Assembly (NCBI GenBank): GCA_937952135.1
Contig: CALFYL010000255.1
Coordinates: 1-42,501, forward strand
DNA from: an uncultured Planctomycetia bacterium
GTDB lineage: Bacteria; Planctomycetota; UBA1135; GCA-002686595
DNA length: 42,501 nucleotides
Direction of reading: 5' to 3'
A program made the position numbers and the translations under genes. Numbering within the stretch: the first letter of the stretch is position 1; each line of letters opens with the position of its first letter. This document shows, in pieces, positions 14,691 to 22,800 of the stretch. The notes below the pieces were generated by a model. The model was not told where the DNA came from. It saw only the letters and a program-made list of their open reading frames with translations, and did not search any database.

Positions 14691-15487
14691 CGCGCGGACT
14701 CGGCTCGCGGCCACGGCGCGACGATCACGCCGCCGTCGCGCGCCTCGATGTGCAGATCGGGGCCGTAGACCTCGCGCAGCACGTGCGGCTGAAGCACGTC
14801 GCGCGGCGTTCCGAGCACGCGCACCCGGCCCTGCTGAAGCACGCACATGCGGTTCGAGGCGCGGCTGGCGAGGCCGAGTTCGTGGGTCGCGACGATCACC
14901 GCGCGTCCTTCGCGAGCGAAGCGCGAGAGCAGCGCGAAGACCGACACCTGGTGCGCGGGATCGAGCGCTGCCGTCGGCTCGTCGACGAGCACGACGGGCG
15001 CGGCTTGGGCGACGGCGCGCGCGATGAGCACGCGCTGGCGCTGGCCGCCGGAGAGCTCGGTCAGCGAGCGCGAACGGAGATCGAGCGCGTCGCAGGCCTC
15101 GAGCGCACCCTCCACATGCTCGAAGTCCTCGCGCGCCGGTCCGCGCCAGCGATCGATGTGCGCGTAGCGTCCGCCCAGAACGAAATCGTCGACGCGCACG
15201 TCCGGCACGGCCGGCAGGTATTGCGGCACGAAGGCCAGGCTTCGCGCGCGCTGCAGCGCGTGGAGCGAATGCACGTCGCGTCCATCGAGCTGCACGCGCC
15301 CCGCGCTCGGCGCGAGCAAGCCGCCCAAACAGCGCAGCAACGTGCTCTTGCCCGATCCGTTCGGACCGACGACGGCGACGAGTTCCCCGGCGTCGACCTC
15401 GAGCGTCACCGCGTCGAGGGCGCGCGCACCCGAGGGGTACGTCAGGCTGAGCTCGCGCGCTTCGAGTTTCGTCGCCACGCGGCTCAC
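14687..15487 (-). CDS. btuD: Cobalamin ABC transporter ATP-binding protein
   Basis: 266-residue cytoplasmic ATPase that powers vitamin B12 import with BtuC and BtuF. Walker A GPNGSGKST is at 41-49, signature LSGGQ at 145-149, Walker B VVLVDE at 165-170 and the H-loop histidine at H202. It belongs to the FecE/BtuD-type subfamily, in which iron-siderophore and B12 ATPases look alike; the upstream cobalamin riboswitch decides for B12. The GTG start at 15487 overlaps the btuC TGA (GTGA), indicating coupled translation. Its stop TAG (14689-14687) lies in the right CTAG of the palindromic element, so the last residues (WPRAESAR) abut the repeat. Confidence 0.88.
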   Translation of the reverse strand: MSRVATKLEARELSLTYPSGARALDAVTLEVDAGELVAVVGPNGSGKSTLLRCLGGLLAPSAGRVQLDGRDVHSLHALQRARSLAFVPQYLPAVPDVRVDDFVLGGRYAHIDRWRGPAREDFEHVEGALEACDALDLRSRSLTELSGGQRQRVLIARAVAQAAPVVLVDEPTAALDPAHQVSVFALLSRFAREGRAVIVATHELGLASRASNRMCVLQQGRVRVLGTPRDVLQPHVLREVYGPDLHIEARDGGVIVAPWPRAESAR

Positions 15488-16554
15488 CAGTTCGCGATCT
15501 CGCGCCGCTGGCGCAGCAAGAGGAACAGGAAGAAGGGTCCGCCGACGAGCGACATCATCACGCCCGGCTGCAACACGCCGTCGCCGAGCACCACTCGCTG
15601 CAGCACGTCGGCGCCGAGCAGGAACACCGCTCCGGCGGGGATCGAGAGCCACAGCACGATCGAGTAGCTGCTGGAACACACCAGCCGCAGGATGTGCGGC
15701 ACGACGAGGCCGACGAAGCCGATCTGACCCGCGGAGGCGACCGCGGAAGAGGCCGCGAGCGACGAAGCGAGCAAGGCCAGGGTCTTGACGCGCCGCGCGT
15801 CGACGCCGAGCGCGAGCGCGTCCTCTTCGCCGCTGCGAAACAAGTCGAGCTCGCGCGCGATGAACGGAATCGCGCCGACCGACAGCGCCAGTCCAGCCCA
15901 CACCGTCGCCGCGTGGACGCCCGAGCGATCGTCGAGAGCACCGAAGGTCCAGGCGAGGATCGCCTTGCTGACCTCCCACTCCGCGAGCGTGAGGTACTGG
16001 ATCGCCGCGAACAGCCCCGCGACGCACAGATTGACCGCGATGCCGACCAGCAGCAGCGAGGTGACCGAAGTCCGTCCGTGGAGGGCGGCGACGAGCGCGA
16101 CCACGGCCGTCGTCGCCGCGGCCCCGACGAAGGCGAAACTCGGAACGACGAACGCGCCGAGCCAGCCTTCGAGCGACGCGAGCGCGGGCGCGGCGCCGCC
16201 GAGCACGAGGAAGCCGAGCGCCGCGCCGACGCTCGCGCCGCCGGTGACGCCGATCAGCGACGGGGACGCGAGCGGGTTGCGGAACATGCCCTGGATCGTC
16301 GCGCCCGAGAGCGCGAGGGCCGCGCCGACACCGCTCGCGCACAGGCCGCGCCAGGCGCGAAGCTCGACGATCGCCTGGCGGTTGGCGTCGAGCGGCTCGC
16401 CGAGTCCGACGAGCGCGAGCAGACCGCGCGCGACGCTCGCCGCGTCGAGGTCGCTCGGGCCGAGCGATGTGGACAGCACGAGCAGCGCGAGCAGCGCCGC
16501 CACGAGAGCCGCTGCGGTGGTCCAGGCGCGCCGAATTGGATTCGCGGAGCTCAT
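15484..16554 (-). CDS. btuC: Cobalamin ABC transporter permease
   Basis: 356-residue FecCD/BtuC-family permease with about ten membrane helices, forming the B12 channel in the cytoplasmic membrane. Family hallmarks are RAWRGLCASGVGAALALSGA with GMFRNPLASPSLIGVTGGA, the coupling region LALGVDARRVK, and GFVGLVVPHILRLV. Length is slightly above the usual 330 residues because of an alanine/leucine-rich N-terminus. ATG 16554 is chosen because ATGA overlaps the btuF stop; the much longer open frame upstream is a shadow of btuF. It is the middle gene of a tightly overlapped three-gene operon. Substrate specificity is inferred from the riboswitch, not from the permease itself. Confidence 0.9.
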   Translation of the reverse strand: MSSANPIRRAWTTAAALVAALLALLVLSTSLGPSDLDAASVARGLLALVGLGEPLDANRQAIVELRAWRGLCASGVGAALALSGATIQGMFRNPLASPSLIGVTGGASVGAALGFLVLGGAAPALASLEGWLGAFVVPSFAFVGAAATTAVVALVAALHGRTSVTSLLLVGIAVNLCVAGLFAAIQYLTLAEWEVSKAILAWTFGALDDRSGVHAATVWAGLALSVGAIPFIARELDLFRSGEEDALALGVDARRVKTLALLASSLAASSAVASAGQIGFVGLVVPHILRLVCSSSYSIVLWLSIPAGAVFLLGADVLQRVVLGDGVLQPGVMMSLVGGPFFLFLLLRQRREIANW

Positions 16555-17621
16555 CGCGTCGACTTCGCGGGCGACTCCGCGGGCGATTCCGGGGGCGCGC
16601 GCCGTTCGAGTTCGTCGAGCGCCTCGCGCAGGGCCTCGGCGGCGCTCACGATCTCGTGCGAGCCCGTCGCGAAGAGCCACGCGGGGAGCGCGACGATGCG
16701 CCGTTCGCGCACGGCGCGCAGCGACGCGAGTTGCGAAGCTTGCAGCAGCACGCGCTCGGAGGCGCCGCCCAGGTCGCCCTGCGCGCTCGGAGGCAGGCGC
16801 AGCGGCGCGCTCACCACGATCACGTCGGGATCGAGCGCGATCAGGCCCTCGAAGCCGAGGTCGATATGCCCCTCGCGACCCTGCGTCGCAATGCAGTTCT
16901 CGAGGCCGGCGAGGCGCAGCACGTCGTCGATCGTCGTGTGCGCTCCGGCGGTCGAGCCGACGCCGCCGAAGTTCGAGTACACGACCCCGCGGCGGCGCGG
17001 CGCGGCCTGCGCGCGTTCGGCCAGCCGCTCGACCCGCGCGTCGAACTCGGCGCACAACTTGGCGGCGCGCTCGGACACTCCAAGCTGCGCGCCGAGGTCG
17101 AGCAGCGTGCTCCGCGCGTCGCTCCAGCTCGCGATCGCCGGCAACGTCACGACGCGCACGCCCGCGTGGCGCAGCCGCTCCGTCGTCTCCGGCGCCTGGT
17201 ACGGATCCGCGATCACGAGGTCCGGCGCGAGGGCGAGCACCGGTTCGGCGAGGTAGACGTCGAAGCGCGGGCGCGCGGCGAACTGCGCCGCCGAATCGTG
17301 CAACACGGAGTACTCGAGCGCCTGCACGGGCAGGCCGGCGAGCCGTTCCGCCGGCAGCAGCGCGGTCGCGAAATCGACCGCGGTCGCGCTGGCGGGCAGC
17401 ACCCGCAGCGGCACGGCGTCCGAGCGCGAGGAGAGCTGGCGATTCGAGTCGGTGTTCGGGTCGGTCGCGGCTGGCCCGCACGAGGCGACGGCGAGCAGCA
17501 GGCCCACGCCCGACAACGCTGAGGTGGAAAACAGGCCGAGAACCTCGACCAGTCCCGCTCGACGCGTGAAGCGCGGCGCGGCCGGCGGATGCGGTGCAGT
17601 CAACGGATCCAATGCGAACAC
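16551..17621 (-). CDS. btuF: Cobalamin-binding lipoprotein of the ABC importer
   Basis: About 356 residues of the periplasmic binding protein family (Peripla_BP_2/BtuF), delivering the corrinoid to BtuCD. A hydrophobic signal ends in AVASC, a plausible lipobox. The domain shows the family's LAPDLVIADPYQAPETTERLRHAGV motif and a second-lobe LGFEGLIALDPDVIVVS, joined by a long helix. Start choice is uncertain: an ATG at 17687 and another at 17660 lie inside the riboswitch and would give an unlikely N-terminus, so GTG 17621 just downstream (AAGG before it) is preferred. TTG codons at 17612 and 17603 are alternatives. The long pre-lipobox stretch hints that the true start could be later. It overlaps btuC by ATGA. 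Confidence 0.8.
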   Translation of the reverse strand: MFALDPLTAPHPPAAPRFTRRAGLVEVLGLFSTSALSGVGLLLAVASCGPAATDPNTDSNRQLSSRSDAVPLRVLPASATAVDFATALLPAERLAGLPVQALEYSVLHDSAAQFAARPRFDVYLAEPVLALAPDLVIADPYQAPETTERLRHAGVRVVTLPAIASWSDARSTLLDLGAQLGVSERAAKLCAEFDARVERLAERAQAAPRRRGVVYSNFGGVGSTAGAHTTIDDVLRLAGLENCIATQGREGHIDLGFEGLIALDPDVIVVSAPLRLPPSAQGDLGGASERVLLQASQLASLRAVRERRIVALPAWLFATGSHEIVSAAEALREALDELERRAPPESPAESPAKSTR

Positions 17622-17645
17622 GACCTTGCGACCGAAGGACCGTGC

Positions 17646-17744
17646 CTCGGCGGTGGGCATTCCGACTTGCCGCGCGCGGCGGCTCACGGTTGCGGGCCAG
17701 CCCCGGATTCACACCGGGTTCCCCCACACTCCCCCCGCGCCGAG
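17646..17744 (-). promoter_or_regulatory. Cobalamin (B12) riboswitch
   Basis: Read on the minus strand this contains the conserved core GGGAACCCGGTGTGAATCC, then GGGGCTGGCCCGCAACCGTGA, and a B12-box-like AAGTCGGAATGCCCACC. The flanks CTCGGCG (17744-17738) and CGCCGAG (17652-17646) form a perfect 7-bp closing stem. Total length is about 99 nt, which is short for this class. It ends 24 nt before the chosen btuF GTG, so control of translation initiation is likely; no terminator hairpin with a T-tract follows. Confidence 0.9.
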
Positions 17745-18000
17745 CGCCGAATGCGGCGCGGCTGGAGGGGCCATGGCACGACAGGATTGTCAGCCGCGCA
17801 TCGAGACGAGCGGCGCTGGAGCGCCTCCAGCAACGGCCAGCATGCGGCCCGCGCTCGCGGGGGTCAACAGCGGCTCGCCGCGCCGAGTCTCGGGCGCGGG
17901 CCCGTGTCGTTTCGGGCCACTGTCCTTCGACACACTGTCCTTCGACCCTATGTCGCTCGACCCTGTGTCGTTCAACTCTGTGGCCGCGCCCCCGCGCGGC
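17745..18000. other. Intergenic DNA upstream of the B12 riboswitch
   Basis: No gene is supported. A 61-codon minus-strand frame (17790-17975) is open, but its start lies in a tandem repeat and its composition is low-complexity. The main feature is the tandem repeat at 17905-17980. A promoter for the btu operon must lie here or in the riboswitch's 5' flank, but I see no convincing one. Confidence 0.5.
17905..17980. repeat. Five-unit 15-nt tandem repeat
   Basis: Five consecutive units begin with TGTC: one of 16 nt (17905-17920), then four of 15 nt starting at 17921, 17936, 17951 and 17966. The core reads TGTC-N-TTCGAC-CC(T/A)-N, with most changes in the first and last units. It starts 20 nt beyond the stop of the secreted-protein gene (18001). 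Function unknown; it may be a length-variable spacer. Confidence 0.75.
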
Positions 18001-19593
18001 TCACTGCGCCGCGAGCCAGTCCAAGAACTCGCGTTCGAGGTTCGCGACGCCGAGCTCGCTCGACGACAGCGGTTTGCCGTAGGTCTCCTGGACGAGCTCT
18101 TCGAAGGTCGCGGCGCTTCCGACCTCGACGACTTTGTTCAGGAGCTCGGCGAACTTCGCGCGCGACTCCGCCGGAGTCTTCAGCGCCTTGTTCCGCATCC
18201 AGTTCGCGAAGGCCGTCTTGTAGGCGCGAAAGAACTCCTGGTAGTCGGTCATGAACTCGGGCGGCGGCGGCTCCTTGCCCTTCGCCGCCGCACCGAGGAA
18301 CGGGGCGCTCACCGCGATGCGGCTCGCGGTGTCGTCGGCGGTCAGTTGGAAGTGAACGCTCTTGTCGTCCTTGCCCTTCGCCGACTTCGACCCGAGCTTC
18401 TGCGCAGCGCGCAACGGCTTCACGAAGTAGTCCTTGCCCGAGGTCGTGCGCCAACCGCTCTCGGCGTTGGTCGGCGGCAGCGCGCCGCCGTTCGAGTTGC
18501 CGCCGGGAATGAAGGCCGTCATGCCGTCGGTCGTGTTGCCGCGGCTCGCGCCGCCCGAGCGCGTGTTGTTCTCGCCGAACATGTCGACGACGAGCGCCTG
18601 CGCCAGCGCCATCTCCACCGCCGGGTCGAGCAGCTTGTCGAACGTGTGCCAGCTCAGTTGCACGGCGCAGCGTTGCGCCACGTGCTGGTACAGCCCCGTC
18701 GGCTCGCGCAGATCCATCGGCAGCCCTTCGTTCAACTTGTCGGGCTTGGGAGTGACCGGCGGGTACACGAGCGCGACGACTTGCAGCTCGTTCCAACCGA
18801 ACTCGGTCCAGCCCATCAACTGGTCGTTCCAGTTCATGCTGCGGCTGTCGGGCTCGAGCTTGCCGAACACTCCCGCGAGGTGGAGGAAGTCCTCGCGCGT
18901 GGGCGACACGACGAGCACCTGCAACTTGCCGCCGCGGGGCTTCAAGCCCAGGGCCGAGCCGGTGCGGAAGCCCTCGGACAGCCGCTGGATCTGCGGAGCG
19001 AGCGCCGCGCCGCCTTGCAGGGTTCCGAAAAAGTCCGTCGGCACGACGTCGCCGTTCGCGAGCTTCGCCGTCTTGAGCCACTTCAGCAGCGCGGCGATGT
19101 CGGCCCGCGCGGTGTCCGCCGCCTCGCCCTTGCAGCCGAGCAGGTCGAGCCACGTGTTGTGGGTCGTGAGCAGCGCGACGACGACGCCCTTGAAGCTCTC
19201 GACGGTTCCCTTCTCGCCGAGAAACGCGCGCGGGAAGCGCAGATCGATCGCACCGACGCTCGCCGGGAGAAAGTGCGCCGCGACGAGGTCTTGGAGCGTC
19301 AGTTCGTCGGCGCTCTTGCCCTCGACCGGGTGCTTCGCGAGGTAGGCGTCGGCGAGCGCGGAGAAGTCGACGAGGCTCGTCGCACCCTGCGTGGGCGCGA
19401 GCGCCGCTCCGGCGGCCGGCGGCCAACCCGCGGCCGAGCCGGGTGCGCCGATCCACGACGACGCGCCCAAGGATGCACCCGAGGACGCACCCGACGAGAG
19501 GCTCAAGGTCGCCACGAGCCACGCCGCAGCGAGCGAGCGATCGCGGGAGACCTGGGCGAGAACGAAACGGAGCGAGCGAGCCAATCGAGTCAT
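18001..19593 (-). CDS. Secreted protein of unknown function
   Basis: 530 residues. The N-terminus has positive residues then a hydrophobic run (SLAAAWLVATLSLSSG), suggesting export, followed by a repeated GASSGAS-type linker encoded by short tandem repeats. The rest looks globular and mainly helical, with no motif I can assign. The C-terminal pattern TYGKPLSSSELGVANLEREFLDWLAAQ resembles the tail of planctomycete DUF1570/peptidase-MA-like proteins, but I see no HExxH zinc motif, so no enzymatic claim is made. ATG 19593 is chosen over one at 19653 because GAGGA lies 7 nt before it and the signal then starts directly. It is upstream of, and codirectional with, the btu operon, from which the riboswitch separates it. 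Confidence 0.75.
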   Translation of the reverse strand: MTRLARSLRFVLAQVSRDRSLAAAWLVATLSLSSGASSGASLGASSWIGAPGSAAGWPPAAGAALAPTQGATSLVDFSALADAYLAKHPVEGKSADELTLQDLVAAHFLPASVGAIDLRFPRAFLGEKGTVESFKGVVVALLTTHNTWLDLLGCKGEAADTARADIAALLKWLKTAKLANGDVVPTDFFGTLQGGAALAPQIQRLSEGFRTGSALGLKPRGGKLQVLVVSPTREDFLHLAGVFGKLEPDSRSMNWNDQLMGWTEFGWNELQVVALVYPPVTPKPDKLNEGLPMDLREPTGLYQHVAQRCAVQLSWHTFDKLLDPAVEMALAQALVVDMFGENNTRSGGASRGNTTDGMTAFIPGGNSNGGALPPTNAESGWRTTSGKDYFVKPLRAAQKLGSKSAKGKDDKSVHFQLTADDTASRIAVSAPFLGAAAKGKEPPPPEFMTDYQEFFRAYKTAFANWMRNKALKTPAESRAKFAELLNKVVEVGSAATFEELVQETYGKPLSSSELGVANLEREFLDWLAAQ

Positions 19594-19701
19594 GACGAGG
19601 TCCTCGGCGAAGGTGAGCAACTGCGGGGAAGGGCTCCCGCAGGTTGTACCCACGTCCGCGCACAGGTTGAGTTGCGTTTGCGTTTGAGTCGTCCGCGGGA
19701 C

Positions 19702-20121
19702 TCAGGCGCTCGGTCCGGCCCATTCGATTCGAACCGGGATCGCGACGTCGGGCGCGAGGCTCCGGTGCACCGGGCACGTGAGCGCCGCGCGTTCCAGCGT
19801 CGTCCGCGCACGCTCATCGTGCTCCCCGGCCATGTGCAACACGACCGTTAGTTCCCCGATCCGTCGCACGGGCTGGCTCGCCATCGCCTTCTCGACCTCC
19901 GCGCGCGAGCCGCGCAGATCCCAGCCGTGCCGCTGCGCCACGATGCCCATGGTCGTCAGCATGCAGGCGCCGAGCGCGGTCGCGACCAGGTCGGTCGGCG
20001 AGAAGGACTCGCCGCGTCCCTGGTTGTCGACGGGCGCGTCCGTGGCGAGGCGCACCCCCGACGGCGCGTGAACGGCCTCGCAACGCAGGTCGCCCTGGTA
20101 GGTGAAGGTGATCTTGACCAT
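19702..20121 (-). CDS. OsmC/Ohr-family redox protein
   Basis: 139-residue OsmC-like protein; the family reduces organic hydroperoxides with a pair of cysteines in a cytoplasmic dimer. Cysteines sit where expected: C53 in ALGACMLTTM and C116 in ALTCPVHRSL, and SPTDLVATALGACM is the usual domain signature. The N-terminus MVKITFTYQGDLRCE fits the YhfA/OsmC subgroup, so ATG 20121 is used although the frame is open 25 codons further. It is 100 nt beyond the amidohydrolase stop; a TAACCT box (minus, 20215-20210) in that gap may be its own promoter. The physiological substrate is unknown. Confidence 0.92.
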   Translation of the reverse strand: MVKITFTYQGDLRCEAVHAPSGVRLATDAPVDNQGRGESFSPTDLVATALGACMLTTMGIVAQRHGWDLRGSRAEVEKAMASQPVRRIGELTVVLHMAGEHDERARTTLERAALTCPVHRSLAPDVAIPVRIEWAGPSA

Positions 20122-20221
20122 CGGTTTGGATTCGAGGGGCCCGCTCGACAGGTTGGATGGGCGCCAGTTGGGATGCGCGACGCGCGCGCGGGGCACGCCA
20201 AACTCGCAGAGGTTAGAGCGC

Positions 20222-21904
20222 TCAGGGCGCGCGGTACACGACCTCGCCGTTGATCACCGTCAGTTTCACGCGCGCGCGCAGGAGCTGCGCGGGGTCGGCG
20301 GTGAGCGGGTCCACGTCGACGACGGTCATGTCGGCGAAGTAGCCGGGCAGCAGCGTGCCGCGGCGCTGCTCTTGGTGCGCGGCGCGGGCGGCGCCGAGGG
20401 TGAAGGCCGCGAGCGCTTCAGGCGCGCTCAAGCGTTGGTCGGGGCGAAATCCGTCGGGCGGAGTGCCGTCCCAGGCCGCGCAGGTGATCGCCGCGTACAG
20501 ACCTTCGAAGGGGTTCGCCCGCTCGACGGGAAAGTCGCTGCCGAAGGCGAGTTCCTCCGGCGTGCGCGCGAGGCGACGCCACGCGTAGGCGCCGTCGACG
20601 CGCGCTTCGCCCAAGCGGCGCGGCGCCCAGGGCATGTCGCTCGTCGCGTGCGTCGGTTGCATCGACGCGACCACGCCGAGCTCCGCGAAACGCGGCCAGT
20701 CCTCGCGCGCGACGACTTGCGCGTGCTCGATGCGCGGCCGCAGCTCGCGAAAGCCCGCGTCCGCGCGCATCCGCTCTTCGAAGGCGTCGAGCACGACGCG
20801 GTTCGCCCGGTCGCCGATGGCGTGCACCGCGGGCTGCATCCCGGCGTCCGCGCAGACGTCGATCGCCGCGCGCAGCGCCTCGGGGTCGGTGACCATCAAG
20901 CCGCTGTGCGAGCCCTCGTCGTGGTACGGCTCGAGCAACGCCGCGCCGCGCGATCCGAGGGCGCCGTCCGCATACAGCTTCACACCGGGCACGCTGAGCC
21001 GATCGTGCGCGTCGGCAGCGAGCGGGAAGCCACGGAGGTCCCCCGCGCGCAGTCCCGCGCCGCCGCTCAGGTACTCGACGAGCCGCAGCTTCAGCCGGCC
21101 GTCGTCGCGCAGTCGCTCGAGCAGCGTCACCGTCGCCGGCGAAACGCCCATGTCGTGCACGCAGGTCAGTCCGAGCTCGAGCAGGTGCTGCTGCGCGGCG
21201 AGCCAGCGGCGCTCGCGCGCGGCGGCGTCGGGCTTCGGCGCGGCGCGCTCGAGCGGATTCGACGCGGCGTCGACGAACACGCCCGTGGGCCGGCGCTCGG
21301 AATCGAGCAGCACGCGGCCGCCCGGGAGCTCGGTGTTGCTGCTCCACGCGCGATCGACACCCGCCGCGCGCATCGCGAGCGCGTTCGCGAGCGTCGCGTG
21401 CCCGTCGACGCGCTCGAGCAGCACCGGATGCTCCGGCGTCGCCGCGCTGAGCGCGGAGTGGTGCGGGAACTCCTTCACGGGCCACAGGTTCTGGTCCCAG
21501 CCGCGCCCGCGGATCCACTCGCCCTTCGGCGTGGCCTTCGCACGCTCCGCGACGCGCGCCACGAGCTCGTCGTAGGAGCGCGCGCCGCGGAGATCGACGG
21601 TCTCGAGCGCCTCGCCGAGACCTTCGACGTGGCCGTGCGCGTCCTGCAGCCCGGGCAGCGCCGTCGCGCCGCCGAGGTCGACGCGCGACTCGATGCTCCA
21701 CGCTCCGTTCTCGAGCTCCTCCAGCGCTCCCGCGCCGACCACGCGGCCGTCCGCGACGAGCAAGCCCTCCACCGCGAGCCACTGCGGCGCGCCGAGGTAG
21801 ATGCGGCCGTTGTGGAACAGCGTGGCGGCGCCGCGCGGCGCGGGTTCGTTCGAGGCGCACGCGCCGAGCAGGACGGCGAGCAACGTGAGGCGGAGAGCTT
21901 GCAT
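20222..21904 (-). CDS. YtcJ-like amidohydrolase, lipoprotein
   Basis: 560-residue metal-dependent hydrolase of the amidohydrolase-3 (YtcJ) family, probably cleaving an amide or similar bond outside the cytoplasm. A short lipoprotein signal (MQALRLTLLAVLLGAC) places the lipid cysteine at C16. Metal-site motifs are DAHGH (H90, H92), KLYADGALGSRGAAL, AVHAIGDRANR, IEHAQVV and FGSDFPVE, in normal order. The frame is open 54 codons upstream through the divergent promoter region, but ATG 21904 gives the lipoprotein signal. A CAGACT box lies 7 nt before it. It is divergent from the dehydrogenase. Family members have varied or unknown substrates, so none is assigned. Confidence 0.9.
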   Translation of the reverse strand: MQALRLTLLAVLLGACASNEPAPRGAATLFHNGRIYLGAPQWLAVEGLLVADGRVVGAGALEELENGAWSIESRVDLGGATALPGLQDAHGHVEGLGEALETVDLRGARSYDELVARVAERAKATPKGEWIRGRGWDQNLWPVKEFPHHSALSAATPEHPVLLERVDGHATLANALAMRAAGVDRAWSSNTELPGGRVLLDSERRPTGVFVDAASNPLERAAPKPDAAARERRWLAAQQHLLELGLTCVHDMGVSPATVTLLERLRDDGRLKLRLVEYLSGGAGLRAGDLRGFPLAADAHDRLSVPGVKLYADGALGSRGAALLEPYHDEGSHSGLMVTDPEALRAAIDVCADAGMQPAVHAIGDRANRVVLDAFEERMRADAGFRELRPRIEHAQVVAREDWPRFAELGVVASMQPTHATSDMPWAPRRLGEARVDGAYAWRRLARTPEELAFGSDFPVERANPFEGLYAAITCAAWDGTPPDGFRPDQRLSAPEALAAFTLGAARAAHQEQRRGTLLPGYFADMTVVDVDPLTADPAQLLRARVKLTVINGEVVYRAP

Positions 21905-22010
21905 GCGCGTCAGTCTGCCGCACGCGTACCGCGCTTTCGATGCGTGCCTGCGCGGAAGCTCGGATCGAGCGCCGCGTCTCGAACGCAAGCGGCGCCGCGG
22001 AGCGCGACAG

Positions 22011-22016
22011 TAGACT
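22011..22016 (+). promoter_or_regulatory. Candidate -10 box (TAGACT) for the dehydrogenase
   Basis: TAGACT ends 7 nt before the ATG at 22024 and no Shine-Dalgarno sequence fits in the gap. Transcription would start at or next to the start codon, giving a leaderless mRNA. It is a close analogue of the boxes before rpe and the cytochrome gene. Confidence 0.42.
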
Positions 22017-22023
22017 TCGCGCC

Positions 22024-22800
22024 ATGACCTCCGCACCCCCCACAGCTCCCACGCTCGACCGCGCACTGGATGGCAAGCTCGCCCTCGTCACGGGCGCCTC
22101 GTCGGGCATCGGCGAGGCCATCGCCCGCGCGCTCGCCGCCTCGGGCGCGAGGCTCGTGCTCGCCGCGCGCCGCCGCGCCGAGCTCGAACGCGTCGCCGCG
22201 GACCTGCCGGGTTCGCAGGTCGTGACTCTCGACGTGCGCGACTTCGCGGCGGTCTCGCGCGAGCTCGCGGGTTTCGCATTCGACATCGTGGTCGCGAACG
22301 CGGGCCTGGGCCGCGGACTCGAGCCGCTGCAACAGGGCGATCCCGCCGACTGGAAGGAGATGCTCGACACGAACGTTCTCGGCGTGCTGCACGTGCTGCG
22401 CGCGACGACGCCCGCGATGGTCGCGCGCCGCAGCGGCGACGTCGTGTTCATCGGAAGCGTCGCGGGCCGCCAGGTCTACCCGGGCGGCAACGTGTACTGC
22501 GCGTCGAAGTTCGCCGTGCGCGCGGTCTACGAGGCTCTGCGCCTCGACCTGTTCGACAAGGGCGTGCGCTGCTCGACCGTCGATCCGGGCATGGTGAAGA
22601 CCGACTTCAGCGCCGTGCGCTTCAAGGGCGACCTCGCGCGCGCGGAGAAGGTCTACGCCGGGGTCGACCACCTGCTCCCCGAGGACATCGCCGACATCGT
22701 GCGCTTCGTCGTCACGCGTCCGCGGCGCGTCAACCTCGGCGAAGTCGTCGTGTGGAGCACCGACCAGGCCAGCGCGACCCAGGTCGCGCGCCGCACCTAG
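22024..22800 (+). CDS. Short-chain dehydrogenase (YdfG-like)
   Basis: 258-residue NAD(P)-dependent oxidoreductase with a Rossmann fold. The cofactor motif TGASSGIG is at residues 23-30, NAG at about 92-94, and the catalytic triad is S145, Y158, K162 (YCASK). The C-terminal segment LLPEDIADIVRFVVTRPRRVNL resembles YdfG and other 3-hydroxy-acid dehydrogenases, but substrate assignment is not safe. ATG 22024 is chosen because it lies at the expected distance from the fold start and 7 nt after a TAGACT box. The stop TAG (22798-22800) overlaps the left arm of structured element B by two bases. It is convergent with lysC and divergent from the amidohydrolase. Confidence 0.92.
   Translation: MTSAPPTAPTLDRALDGKLALVTGASSGIGEAIARALAASGARLVLAARRRAELERVAADLPGSQVVTLDVRDFAAVSRELAGFAFDIVVANAGLGRGLEPLQQGDPADWKEMLDTNVLGVLHVLRATTPAMVARRSGDVVFIGSVAGRQVYPGGNVYCASKFAVRAVYEALRLDLFDKGVRCSTVDPGMVKTDFSAVRFKGDLARAEKVYAGVDHLLPEDIADIVRFVVTRPRRVNLGEVVVWSTDQASATQVARRT

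Noticed and set aside
17622..17687. ATG start for btuF at 17687 or 17660
   Set aside because: Both lie inside the cobalamin riboswitch core, and the resulting N-terminus has no signal-peptide features.
17790..17975. 61-residue minus-strand open frame upstream of the B12 riboswitch
   Set aside because: The sequence is low-complexity and arises from a 15-nt tandem repeat; no ribosome site and no recognisable domain.
18001..19593. Peptidase (DUF1570/peptidase-MA) identity for the secreted protein
   Set aside because: The tail is reminiscent, but no HExxH zinc motif is present, so I leave it unassigned.
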